Below, piece by piece: positions 14,345 through 22,912 of a stretch of DNA of 25,053 bases. How positions within the stretch are numbered: the first letter of the stretch is position 1; every line of letters begins with the position of its first letter. This stretch comes from an uncultured Lachnospiraceae bacterium (lineage in GTDB: Bacteria > Bacillota > Clostridia > Lachnospirales > Lachnospiraceae). The notes under the pieces are model-generated. The model was not told the origin of the DNA. It was given only the letters and a program-made list of their open reading frames with translations, and did no database searches. The position numbers and the translations under genes are program-made. The DNA lies in the NCBI GenBank assembly GCA_910578605.1, contig CAJTQG010000042.1, positions 1 to 25,053 on the forward strand, in the 5' to 3' direction.

Positions 14345-16318
14345 ATGAAAAGTATTCGAACAAAAATCACAGTATGCCTTATTATGACTGTGCTCATTGG
14401 GCAGGTTGCATCTGGAACATCAAGTATTATGCTAAACTATAACAATACCATGTCAACTGTAGAGCGGATGATGAGTCAGACGGCAGTTTTGGCGGCAGGA
14501 CGTGCACAGCAGGAGCTGGAGGCATATAAAAACGTTGTCATGGAGGTGGGATGTATTCCGCAGCTATCCGATCCAAATGTGTCGGTAAAAGAAAAACAAG
14601 CTATTATTGATGGGCGGGTTTCCATGCATGATTTCCAGAGAGGAAATATTGTTGGGGCAGATGGTATCAGCATCTTTGACGGAAAGGATTATTCGGATCG
14701 TGAATATGTACGTCAGGCCATGGAGGGCAATATTTTTGTATCAGAGCCGTTAATCAGCAAAATTACAGGAGAATTGTCCATTATGGTTGCGGCACCTTTA
14801 TATTCTGAGGGAAACAAGGAGAAATCTATTGTAGGTGTTGTATATTTTGTTCCTCATGAAACCTTTTTGAATGATATTGTATCGGCCATTCAGATTGGTG
14901 AAAATAGCAGAGCTTACATGATAAATAAGTCTGGTGGTACAATTGCCGATATCACTCTTGATACGATAACAGTTCAAAATATAGAAGCGGAGGCAAAGAA
15001 TGACTCCTCCCTAAAAGAGTTAGCAGAGATTCACGCCCAGATGCGCCAGGGGAAAAATGGATTTGGAAGCTATACAAACGGAGGACATAAAATGTTTGCA
15101 GCTTATGCTCCTGTGCTGAATACAGATGGCTGGAGTATTGCAGTAACGGCACCCCAGATTAATTATCTAGAATCCACTAGGGACGCAATGGTTATCAATA
15201 TTGCTGTGATTGTGGTTTCCATTTTGATTTCCATCATTGTTGCTTTGACTTTGGCTCTCAATATTGGAAAACCGATGAAGGCTTGTGTGAATCGTATGAA
15301 GCTGCTTGTGGAGGGTGATTTGGAGACGCCAATGCCTAAGATTACGAACAAGGATGAAACAGGTGTGCTTGTCAGGTCAACGGAAACTCTGGTGGAGGGA
15401 CTGCGTACGGTTATCGGTGATATCAGTTATTTGCTCAACGAGATGGCAAATCAGAATTTGGATGTACACACGAAGCATGAGGAGGCATATGTTGGTAGTT
15501 TTCAAGATATTTTGGTTTCCATGCGCAATATGAGAGTTGAACTGTGTAATGCTATGCGTCAGGTGAATCATTCTGCAGAGGAGGTGGCAAATGCCAGCAA
15601 TCAATTGTCCTCAAGTGCACAGACCCTTAGTCAGGGTACTACAGAGCAGGCAAGCTCAGTACAAGAACTGGCATCACGAATCAGCATAATTTCCCAGGAA
15701 GTTAAAAATACAGCAAACGGAGCATTGGATGTCAGAAGTCAAACACATGAGACTGGAGAGGAAGTTTTCTTGTGTAATAAGAAGATGCAGAATCTAGTAG
15801 AGGCAATGGAAAAGATTCAGACTAGCTCCCAGGAGATTGAGAAGATTCTTAAGACAATTGATGATATTGCATTCCAGACAAATATACTTGCCTTGAATGC
15901 GGCAGTGGAGGCAGCTAGAGCCGGCAGTGCGGGGAAAGGATTTGCTGTTGTGGCAGAGGAGGTTCGCGATTTGGCTGGCAAATCTGCACAGGCGGCTCAA
16001 AATACATCAAAGCTTATTGCACATTCTTCCGACGCAGTACATATGGGTACAGAAATCGCCCAAAATACCGCTGATGTTCTAGTTGGTGTTGTCAGTAGTA
16101 TTCAGTCTGTGGTGGAGGCCATTGACCATATTGCCATTGTATCTAATGAGCAGTCAGAGTCAGTTGAGCAGGTTTCCGAGGGCATTAATCAAATTTCAGT
16201 TGTTGTGCAGAGCAACAGCGCTACTGCACAGGAGGGTGCAGCAACGAGCCAACAGCTTTCTGCCGAGGCGGCTTGCCTGAAGGAATTGGTGGAGCAGTTT
16301 ACGATTGCTTCAGATTGA
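14345..16318 (+). CDS. Methyl-accepting chemotaxis protein with dCache sensor
   Basis: A 657-residue membrane chemoreceptor. One helix near 8-28, an extracytoplasmic double-Cache sensor (about 35-275; GADGISIFDGKDYSDREYVRQAM and later WSIAVTAPQ are typical), a second helix (about 280-302) and a HAMP domain lead to a coiled-coil signalling domain (about 400-650). The hairpin tip DDIAFQTNILALNAAVEAARAG (about 508-530) contacts CheA/CheW. dCache domains often bind small metabolites such as amino acids, but the ligand cannot be read here. AGGAGG is ten bases before ATG. It has its own promoter and follows the FecR terminator. No cheA, cheW or flagellar gene is in the window. Confidence 0.95.
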   Translation: MKSIRTKITVCLIMTVLIGQVASGTSSIMLNYNNTMSTVERMMSQTAVLAAGRAQQELEAYKNVVMEVGCIPQLSDPNVSVKEKQAIIDGRVSMHDFQRGNIVGADGISIFDGKDYSDREYVRQAMEGNIFVSEPLISKITGELSIMVAAPLYSEGNKEKSIVGVVYFVPHETFLNDIVSAIQIGENSRAYMINKSGGTIADITLDTITVQNIEAEAKNDSSLKELAEIHAQMRQGKNGFGSYTNGGHKMFAAYAPVLNTDGWSIAVTAPQINYLESTRDAMVINIAVIVVSILISIIVALTLALNIGKPMKACVNRMKLLVEGDLETPMPKITNKDETGVLVRSTETLVEGLRTVIGDISYLLNEMANQNLDVHTKHEEAYVGSFQDILVSMRNMRVELCNAMRQVNHSAEEVANASNQLSSSAQTLSQGTTEQASSVQELASRISIISQEVKNTANGALDVRSQTHETGEEVFLCNKKMQNLVEAMEKIQTSSQEIEKILKTIDDIAFQTNILALNAAVEAARAGSAGKGFAVVAEEVRDLAGKSAQAAQNTSKLIAHSSDAVHMGTEIAQNTADVLVGVVSSIQSVVEAIDHIAIVSNEQSESVEQVSEGINQISVVVQSNSATAQEGAATSQQLSAEAACLKELVEQFTIASD

Positions 16319-16702
16319 TAATTGACAAAAGCCTAAGATTCAATGAAAATTAGTCCAAATACTCCAAAAGAACTCATTGAAAAAAGTTACCTTTAGGAAT
16401 GTCTGGAGATATGTTTGCTTTATAGCAGCTATTTAGGTGGTTACCATGCCTTTTTGGAGTGGGTATGGTAGTTCACATGATAATATCATTGATATTGTAC
16501 TTAAATGAAACTCGTAACATTTTACATACATAATCTGGTCTCAAAAACAAATTCATTTATTTATGAGGTTGTTTTTTGTACGCTTGTTATATATGATTAC
16601 TAATGTAAATAATATAAATGAATGCAGGAAACAAAATATATTAGTAAATGAGTGCAGTTATAAAATAAAAGGAAGCTTCATTGCTTTGGAAAGGAGAGCC
16701 TA
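16319..16702. other. 384-bp intergenic region with two dyads
   Basis: No gene is seen. TACCATGCC (16442-16450) pairs with GGGTATGGTA (16461-16470) as a nine-pair hairpin without a T-run. A perfect 15-bp dyad, AATATCA-T-TGATATT, is at 16482-16496. Either could be a weak terminator or an operator. The rest is AT-rich. Confidence 0.45.
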
Positions 16703-17353
16703 GTGTTTACAATGATAGAGAATTATATTACTTTTAAATTTGAAACCCTGCCTTCTTTATTTTCACCCAATGCCATAGACAAAGGAACACAGGCAATGCT
16801 GTCTCAAGTTGACTTTTGTGGGGAAGAGAAAATATTAGACATGGGTTGCGGATACGGTATAGTAGGCATTTTGGCAGCCAGTGAAGTGGGGGAGGAGAAT
16901 GTTACAATGTGTGATATTTCCAATGAGGCAGTGGAGATGGCAAGTTATAATGCTAAGCTCAATGGTTTTAGCAAAATTAGAATAATACAAAGTGATGCCT
17001 ATGAGAAAATCAAAGATTTGGATTTTGACCTAATTTTGTGCAATCCGCCTTATCATACAGATTTTTCTGTGGCAAGAAAAATTATCGAGGGAGGATATGA
17101 TAAGCTTGTGTGGGGAGGACAAATGATTTTGGTAGTGAAAAGAAGGCTTTGGTATGAGAAAAAAATGACCTCTGTCTTTGGAGGTGTAGCCGTAAAAGAA
17201 ATAGATGGATATTGTGTGATGATAGCACAAAAAAGAAGAAAAAAAGCGGGTGCACATAAAGTCAAGGCTGCAGGGGTATCTAAAAAAATATCAAGGAAAA
17301 TAAAGGCAAGAAAAAATAAAATGAGAAATAGAAGGGCAAAAAACAAATCATAA
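16703..17353 (+). CDS. Class I SAM-dependent methyltransferase, RsmC/small-domain type, with basic tail
   Basis: A 216-residue cytoplasmic enzyme. SAM-binding motif I is KILDMGCGYGIVGI (about 43-56), the acidic ribose contact follows in VTMCDIS, and the catalytic NPPY lies at residues 114-117. NPPY marks N-methylation of a base, and the FSPNAIDKGTQAML opening fits the RsmC/RlmG-like group that modifies guanine in rRNA. The last about 45 residues are very Lys/Arg-rich, which suggests an RNA-binding tail. I take GTG 16703 as start because AAGGAG lies six bases upstream; ATG 16712 would be 15 bases away. It is convergent with the histidine kinase gene. The exact target base is unknown. Confidence 0.85.
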   Translation: MFTMIENYITFKFETLPSLFSPNAIDKGTQAMLSQVDFCGEEKILDMGCGYGIVGILAASEVGEENVTMCDISNEAVEMASYNAKLNGFSKIRIIQSDAYEKIKDLDFDLILCNPPYHTDFSVARKIIEGGYDKLVWGGQMILVVKRRLWYEKKMTSVFGGVAVKEIDGYCVMIAQKRRKKAGAHKVKAAGVSKKISRKIKARKNKMRNRRAKNKS

Positions 17354-17411
17354 TAAACAAATAAAAGAACTAAAATATTTAAACGAAAAATAAAGACAGG
17401 ATATAAGGTGA

Positions 17412-17460
17412 GAATTAAAACAAAAATAAGGGCTGTACAGAAAAACGATTCTATACAGCC
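17412..17460 (-). terminator. Rho-independent terminator of the histidine kinase gene
   Basis: GGCTGTATAGAA and TTCTGTACAGCC (minus-strand sense, 17449-17460 and 17431-17442) pair over 12 positions with one wobble. On the minus strand it is followed by CTTATTTTTGTTTT. It might also act weakly on the convergent methyltransferase transcript. Confidence 0.85.
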
Positions 17461-17474
17461 TAATGATTGTGTGT

Positions 17475-19745
17475 TCAATTAGTTTGTTCCGGCGGAGTGT
17501 GATATCGGGTGTTGTGATGCTTAGTAATCTGTGCGATTGTTTCTAGTAAAATGGGAATATCAATTGGTTTCGTCAAGTGTGCGTCAATACCGCTCTCTTT
17601 TGATTTTTGTTTGTCGCTCTCAAAAGCATCTGCCGATAGGGCGATAATTGGAATATGTGCTAATTCTTGGTTTTCAAGCTTTCGGATTGCTCTGGCTGCC
17701 TGGCGTCCATTCATGACCGGCATCTGAATGTCCGTGAGAATCAAGGCATAGTCACCAGGGTTAGAGTTACTTAGCTTCTCGACAGCAATACTGCCGTCTG
17801 TGGCGGTATCTATTTGAAAGCCCAGTCCCCGAAGAATTTCCGTTTCGATTTCCAGGTTAATTTCATTATCCTCCACCAACAGAATTTTTTGGTGCATTAA
17901 ATTGGTGATAATTTCTTCTGTGTCACTAGAGAAAGGAAGAGGATGATTTTGTATACGAAAACGCAGAGTTACCGTAAATGTACTTCCAACTCCTAATTCA
18001 CTAGTTACTTCTATGTTACCACCCATCATATCTACAATATTTTTGACGATAGTCAATCCAAGCCCTGTGCCATGAATGCCGCTGATGGTTGTGTTCTTTT
18101 CCCGCTCAAAAGGTTCAAAAATACGACTTAAAAAGTCATTGCTGATGCCAATGCCTGTGTCTTTTACGATAAACTGATAGACGGCATATTCATTGGGAAG
18201 GCGCTCTGATTCCGATACAATCATATCGACCTCCCCACCTGAATTTGTGTAGGTTACGGCATTGTTTCCTAAATATAAAAATAGCTGTTTCAGCTTATCC
18301 TTATCGCTGTATATATCGCAATGCTCTAAATGTGCAGAATTCAAGGAGAATGTAATATGCTTCTCCTGGGCCTGTGGAAGCAAGGAATTATAAACCTCCT
18401 GTAAAATATCGCACAGATTACATTCATGAATGGATAGATGGATGTCATTTGTCTCCATCCAGGAGAGCTCCAACGTTTTATCTATCAGCTCTAAAAGTTG
18501 TTTGCCAGCAATTTCTAATTTGTCTAGGTAATAAAGAACAGTTTCACTGTCAGTTATATTCTGTTTGGCAAGGGATGTAAAGCCAAAGATAGCATTTAAA
18601 GGAGTTCGCATATCATGGGACATATTAGAAAGAAAGGTATTTTTGGCAATGCTTGCTAATCTTGCGCTGTCCAATGCCTCCTCCAATAATTGCTTTTGCT
18701 CTAACTCTCGCCTGATCTCCTCATCCACTCTTCGATAACCCATGACAATCTGGGAAATTTTATTTTTGTTTCCCACATTTACAATGCGAAGCTGTAAATA
18801 TTGTAATTGTCCTTCATTGATAATTCGATAGTTAATATAGTAAGTTTTGCTGTCAGCTAGGCGTTCGCGAATATAATCAGGATCTGTGGCATTAAATACA
18901 AGCTCTTGATCTTCTGGGTGAACCCATGTGTTCACATAATCCTGAGCATACCAAGTAAATCCCCGAACTTGATATTTTTTCTTAAATTGATACTCGGTTC
19001 TGCTGCTCAGACGATAAGGAAAAATTTTATCTGAGTTCAAATCTGCATATAGAATAGATTCATAATTGACACTGAGTCCTTCTATTACCTCTAGTCGGCG
19101 CAAATATTCCTGGGTGATAAGCTTTCTTTCTTTATCGTATTCTGCAATTAAGCTCTGCAGGTCTTTTTCTTTTTGTGTTGTCTCATGAATAAAATTGTTT
19201 TTCGCTTTTAAAAGCAGATTTTTCTTTTCGGTGGCATCTCCTACAAATACATAAAAAATATCTCCTAAGGTCTGGTTATGAATAAAATGTCCATAATCTT
19301 CAACCCAGCCAATTGTGCCATCTTTTCTGACAATGCGGTATTCCACATAGTCTAAATCATACTTGCTTTCTGCTATTTGTTTTTTTATACTTGTCTCTAC
19401 ATTTTCTAAGTCCTCAGAATACACAAGTCCTTTAAAGGAATTGCCTGTAAGCTCCTGAAATTCATTTATGGTGTCACATTGAAAAATGCGGAGGAGGGCT
19501 TTGTTGGCATAGATGATTTTTGCTGTCTCATCTGCGTGATAGATGAAAAAACCACCAGGCATTTCGTCCATAAAGTGGATAAGCTCTTTTGCAGCTTGAA
19601 TATTCTGAGAATTTAGCAGATTATTTTCTTTATCAAATTCGGCTTCTGCCGTTGGTTCAAATGTATCTCTATTGGTATTATCAGAGAAGCTTAACAAAGT
19701 TAATACATATTCCATCAATTTATGATCTATAGTTTGTCTATTCAT
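17475..19745 (-). CDS. Cytoplasmic hybrid sensor histidine kinase (PAS-PAS-HisKA-HATPase-REC)
   Basis: A 756-residue kinase with no membrane helix. A PAS domain (about 57-165; GGFFIYHADE, IVRKDGTIGWVEDYG) is followed by a coiled coil, a second PAS-like region (about 220-345), the dimerisation domain with the phospho-His in NMSHDMRTPLNAI (about 375), an ATPase domain with GTGLGLTIVKNIV (about 560) and a C-terminal receiver (about 618-735) with phospho-Asp in LILTDIQMPVMNG. I chose the Met at 19745 because GGAGGAA lies seven bases upstream; a longer frame adds 42 residues without a ribosome site. There is no separate response regulator or output domain, so its phosphate target lies elsewhere. 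It is divergent from the chemoreceptor gene (167 bp apart). Confidence 0.93.
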   Translation of the reverse strand: MNRQTIDHKLMEYVLTLLSFSDNTNRDTFEPTAEAEFDKENNLLNSQNIQAAKELIHFMDEMPGGFFIYHADETAKIIYANKALLRIFQCDTINEFQELTGNSFKGLVYSEDLENVETSIKKQIAESKYDLDYVEYRIVRKDGTIGWVEDYGHFIHNQTLGDIFYVFVGDATEKKNLLLKAKNNFIHETTQKEKDLQSLIAEYDKERKLITQEYLRRLEVIEGLSVNYESILYADLNSDKIFPYRLSSRTEYQFKKKYQVRGFTWYAQDYVNTWVHPEDQELVFNATDPDYIRERLADSKTYYINYRIINEGQLQYLQLRIVNVGNKNKISQIVMGYRRVDEEIRRELEQKQLLEEALDSARLASIAKNTFLSNMSHDMRTPLNAIFGFTSLAKQNITDSETVLYYLDKLEIAGKQLLELIDKTLELSWMETNDIHLSIHECNLCDILQEVYNSLLPQAQEKHITFSLNSAHLEHCDIYSDKDKLKQLFLYLGNNAVTYTNSGGEVDMIVSESERLPNEYAVYQFIVKDTGIGISNDFLSRIFEPFEREKNTTISGIHGTGLGLTIVKNIVDMMGGNIEVTSELGVGSTFTVTLRFRIQNHPLPFSSDTEEIITNLMHQKILLVEDNEINLEIETEILRGLGFQIDTATDGSIAVEKLSNSNPGDYALILTDIQMPVMNGRQAARAIRKLENQELAHIPIIALSADAFESDKQKSKESGIDAHLTKPIDIPILLETIAQITKHHNTRYHTPPEQTN

Positions 19746-19863
19746 GATAATATTCCTCCAGAAGTCTTTCAGACAAATTTTAACATAAAATAGACGAACT
19801 GTCATTAACTGTTCTAATATTTTTTTATTGATTGGCAGCATACTAGGAAATTTTTTTGTTTTG

Positions 19864-19872
19864 TGATACAAT
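19864..19872 (+). promoter_or_regulatory. Extended-10 promoter of the second chemoreceptor gene
   Basis: TGA-TACAAT (19864-19872) forms an extended -10 element with no good -35, 40 bp before the start codon. It lies in the divergent region shared with the kinase gene. Confidence 0.4.
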
Positions 19873-19912
19873 ACACTAGTCTGATAACAAGGTTTTAAAG
19901 GAGAAATGAACT

Positions 19913-21904
19913 ATGAGGAAGCTACATAATTTACAGCAGAAAATTATTTTCTATGTAATGTCGGTTGCTGTTTTGCTGGCAATTTTAATTACTATTATTA
20001 TGTCCTTTGGCAGCGTGGGCTCCACCAATTCTGTTTTGTTGGATAATATGCAGATTACTGCCAGAATTGCCTCCCAGAATATTAGCTCTAATTTACATCT
20101 TCTCACAGAGAGAATGTATCAGATTGCCAATGAAGACATTTTCTCTGATGATGGGGTGAGTGAGGCAGATAAACAGAATAGATTAGATGAAATAAAGCTT
20201 CAGATTGAATTTGTATGGTTGGCTGCCTATGATGTGTCAGGGGGGAAAATATATGGGGACGAGAGCGCCCCTGGCAGTATAAAAGATACAGAATACTTTA
20301 TGGATTTAAACAATTCGGAAAATATTGTAATAGGAGAACCATACAGTGATAATGGGGTATTACAGCTCTGTGTGGGAGTGCCGATGAAAAAGAATGATGA
20401 GGTATTGGGATATTTCATCGGAAGTTATAAATATGACCTTTTAAATGATGTATTAAGCTTGCTGATATTGGGAAATACAGGAAGTGCCTGTATTGTAAAC
20501 GAGGAGGGTATGATTATCGGAGATTGCCATTATAATAATATAGCAGAGCACAAAAATGTCTATGAGCTATATCCATCTTCCAAAAATAAAAAAATATTTG
20601 ATAAGATTTTAAAATATCAAACAGGTTCAGCAGTGATTAAGATGAATCATAAAAAAAATTATGTGGGTTACACCCCAATTTCAGGAACCAACTGGGCATT
20701 GTTAGTAAATGCTCCAAAGGCAGAATTCTTGAACGGTGTGTTGTTATCTATTTTATTGACTATATTGCTGACTGTATTGCTGCTTGTAGCAGCTGCCGCT
20801 GTTATTATACCAATTTCTAAAAAAATATCAGCTTCTCTTGCATCGTCCACGAAGCGTTTACAGGCGTTGGCGGAGGGCAATTTGACGGAGGAGGTTATAT
20901 TGTCGGAAAGCGATGATGAGACAAGCATTCTTACCAATGCCCTATCTCAGACGATTGTCAGCTTAAATGGTTACATACAAAATATACAAGCTTGTCTAGG
21001 AGCCCTCTCGAATGGAGATTACACCATTGAAATTCCTGATAATTTTCATGGTGACTTTTCATCTATAAGAGATTCCCTGTGCAATATTACGGCATCCTTA
21101 AATCGCACGATGATGCGTATGAATCAATCTTCCATGGAGATGAATCAAAATTCCGGGGAAGTGTCAGATTACGCAAAACAGCTTCACAATGGTTCTGAGA
21201 ATCAGGCGGCTTTGGTGAAGCAGCTTGAGAAAAGCATGGAATATATAACGAAGGCCATTGAAAAAAATAAAAATAATGTCTGGGAAATTGAACAGTGCTC
21301 TCAAAATGCCAGTCAGAAGACTGCTCTGGGGGATAGTTACATGAAAAGTATGCTGGACACTATGGCACAAATTCACTCTGGGGTGGAGGAGATATCTTCT
21401 ATCAGCAGATTAATTGAGGATATTTCGGATCAAACCAATCTGCTGGCTTTAAACGCTTCTATAGAGGCTGCTAGAGCTGGGCAGTCAGGCCAAGGCTTTG
21501 GGGTAGTTGCCACGGAAATAGGTCATCTTTCTAGTCAAACTATGGAGGCGCTGCAGCAGACAGGTGGAATCATTCAAAACTCTGTAGATAGTATTCAAAA
21601 GGGATTGGAGACTGCCAATGAGACGGCTAGAGCATTCCGTGAAATTCAGGAGGTAACAGAGCAGTATTATGAGATTACCACTAAATTATCAGATACATTG
21701 AAGGAACAAACAGATGCAGTGGATTATGTGAATCATCAACTATTTTCTCTGAAGGATATTGCCGATGAAAACAGAAGCTTAGCGGAGGAGACAAATAAAA
21801 TGGCGGCGGATTCCTTAGCTCAGTCACAGGGATTGAAGGATTATGTTGCCAGAGTAAAGATAAAAGAAGATACGGCAGAGTGTATGGCAGTTTCGGCAGA
21901 ATAG
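19913..21904 (+). CDS. Methyl-accepting chemotaxis protein with dCache-type sensor
   Basis: A 663-residue membrane chemoreceptor. The first helix is at about 13-33; an extracytoplasmic Cache-type sensor (about 35-275; VWLAAYDVSGGKIYGDES, GEPYSDNGVLQLCVGVPM, NWALLVNAP) is closed by a very hydrophobic helix (about 279-300). A HAMP domain, a second HAMP-like linker and the signalling coiled coil (about 400-640) follow; the conserved tip is DQTNLLALNASIEAARAG (about 505-522). AAAGGAG precedes ATG. The sensor is only distantly like that of the other chemoreceptor in this window, so a different ligand is likely. The FMN-lipoprotein gene starts 59 bp after it, probably on the same transcript. Confidence 0.94.
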   Translation: MRKLHNLQQKIIFYVMSVAVLLAILITIIMSFGSVGSTNSVLLDNMQITARIASQNISSNLHLLTERMYQIANEDIFSDDGVSEADKQNRLDEIKLQIEFVWLAAYDVSGGKIYGDESAPGSIKDTEYFMDLNNSENIVIGEPYSDNGVLQLCVGVPMKKNDEVLGYFIGSYKYDLLNDVLSLLILGNTGSACIVNEEGMIIGDCHYNNIAEHKNVYELYPSSKNKKIFDKILKYQTGSAVIKMNHKKNYVGYTPISGTNWALLVNAPKAEFLNGVLLSILLTILLTVLLLVAAAAVIIPISKKISASLASSTKRLQALAEGNLTEEVILSESDDETSILTNALSQTIVSLNGYIQNIQACLGALSNGDYTIEIPDNFHGDFSSIRDSLCNITASLNRTMMRMNQSSMEMNQNSGEVSDYAKQLHNGSENQAALVKQLEKSMEYITKAIEKNKNNVWEIEQCSQNASQKTALGDSYMKSMLDTMAQIHSGVEEISSISRLIEDISDQTNLLALNASIEAARAGQSGQGFGVVATEIGHLSSQTMEALQQTGGIIQNSVDSIQKGLETANETARAFREIQEVTEQYYEITTKLSDTLKEQTDAVDYVNHQLFSLKDIADENRSLAEETNKMAADSLAQSQGLKDYVARVKIKEDTAECMAVSAE

Positions 21905-21963
21905 AACTGCTGCTGGAAATAGAACTGTGGATTCGTTTGATGTTTGAAAGGAATGGTGAAGGG

Positions 21964-22407
21964 ATGAAAAAAATAAAATATTTTGTTGCATTGTGCTTGA
22001 GTTTCCTATGCATGGGGACAGCTTTCGCTGGTTGTGGTTCCAAAAACCATATGAAGGATGGATTTTATACAGCCGAAATGTCAGAATACTCTCATGGCTG
22101 GAAGGAATACTTATGCATTATGGTAAAGGATGACAAGATTGTCTATGCGGAATTTAATGCAAAGGATGCAAGCGGATACATAAAAGCGTGGGATAACGCA
22201 TATATGGAGAATATGGTAGGAGTTACAGGAACGTATCCAAATGAGTACACGAGAAAATATGTGGCAAGCCTGATGGAAAATCAAAGTCCGGAGGATGTGG
22301 ATGGGGTGACAGGCGCCACAAATTCTGGCGGTAATTTTGCTAAGCTCTCAGCGGCAGTGGTAGAGCAGGCTAAAAAGGGAGATGCCAATATTACTATAGT
22401 GGAGTGA
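21964..22407 (+). CDS. FMN-binding domain lipoprotein
   Basis: A 147-residue exported protein. A lipoprotein signal (MKKIKYFVALCLSFLCMGTA) ends at FAGC, with Cys24 as the lipidated residue. The rest is one FMN-binding domain (about 35-147). DGVTGATNSGG holds the flavinylation motif; Thr119, the last Thr of TGAT, would carry FMN attached by ApbE. Such proteins move electrons outside the membrane, in Rnf/Nqr-type complexes or extracellular electron transfer. I chose ATG 21964 because it begins the signal peptide; in-frame ATG 21940 would add eight residues. It lies between a chemoreceptor and a BlaI-type regulator; no ApbE or reductase gene is nearby. Confidence 0.85.
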   Translation: MKKIKYFVALCLSFLCMGTAFAGCGSKNHMKDGFYTAEMSEYSHGWKEYLCIMVKDDKIVYAEFNAKDASGYIKAWDNAYMENMVGVTGTYPNEYTRKYVASLMENQSPEDVDGVTGATNSGGNFAKLSAAVVEQAKKGDANITIVE

Positions 22408-22456
22408 GGATAGATACAATATATGGATAAGATGATAAGGAGGCAGAAAGAGGTTT

Positions 22457-22786
22457 ATGAAATTTCCGGAATTGACTAAGTGTGAAAAAATGGTGATGAA
22501 GTGTATTTGGAGTTGTGAAAAGGATATCAATGCGTCAGGTGTCAGGGAGTTACTTAGGGAGGTATATCATAAGGAATATGCACCTACTACTATCAGCACA
22601 TTTTTACTGCACTTAACAGAAAAAGGGTACGTGGAAAAATATCGGTCGGGTGTTGCCTATTTTTATAAGCCAAAGATAGAGGAAAAAGAGTATATTATAT
22701 TTGAAATGCAAGAGTTTCTTGATTTTTGGCTGGATGGCGCAGAAGAAAAGTGGGATGTATTGATGGAGCAATTAAAATGTACTTAA
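22457..22786 (+). CDS. BlaI/MecI/CopY-family transcriptional repressor
   Basis: A 109-residue winged-helix repressor, slightly shorter than the usual 120-130. ELTKCEKMVMKCIWSCEKDINASG starts the family domain; the recognition helix region is YAPTTISTFLLHLTEKGYVE (about 35-55) and the wing is YRSGVAYFYKPKIEEKEY. The C-terminal helix (about 78-105) is for dimerisation. The LVxKG cleavage region is replaced by TEKGYVEKYR. No BlaR1/MecR1 sensor protease follows, so it may answer to another signal or act alone. It starts 49 bp after the FMN-lipoprotein gene, behind AAGGAGGCAG, and probably shares its transcript. Candidate targets include its own neighbourhood and the orphan ACTACTATAGTAGT operator at 3324, which is inference. 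Confidence 0.88.
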   Translation: MKFPELTKCEKMVMKCIWSCEKDINASGVRELLREVYHKEYAPTTISTFLLHLTEKGYVEKYRSGVAYFYKPKIEEKEYIIFEMQEFLDFWLDGAEEKWDVLMEQLKCT

Positions 22787-22791
22787 GTACA
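22778..22791. repeat. 14-bp perfect palindrome over the BlaI stop codon
   Basis: TGTACTTAAGTACA contains the TAA stop of the repressor gene (22784-22786). With the flanking AAAA and CTTTT it can also form a short bidirectional hairpin. Confidence 0.5.
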
Positions 22792-22807
22792 CTTTTAAGA
22801 GTAACAA

Positions 22808-22833
22808 TGCAATAGGATATTGCACATTTTTTT
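22808..22833 (+). terminator. Rho-independent terminator after the BlaI-type gene
   Basis: TGCAATA (22808-22814), loop GGA, TATTGCA (22818-22824), then CA and seven T. Short but perfect stem. Confidence 0.75.
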
Positions 22834-22866
22834 GTTCAGTGGTACACTATAGTTTAGAATTTGACA
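22832..22866 (+). promoter_or_regulatory. Candidate promoter region of ilvE
   Basis: TTGTTC (22832-22837), 17 bp, TAGAAT (22855-22860) is the better reading. TTGACA (22861-22866) also occurs, but the hexamer 17 bp after it (ATTACA) is poor. The leader is too short for a T-box. Confidence 0.3.
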
Positions 22867-22912
22867 GGTGATTTAGTCGGCACATTACAGACAGAAAGGA
22901 AGTATCAGTACA

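Noticed and set aside
17053..17478. 141-codon antisense frame opposite the methyltransferase tail
   Set aside because: Its hydrophobic look comes from reading A-rich Lys codons backwards, and it crosses the kinase terminator.
22792..22912. T-box leader before ilvE
   Set aside because: The space is far too short and lacks a T-box core.
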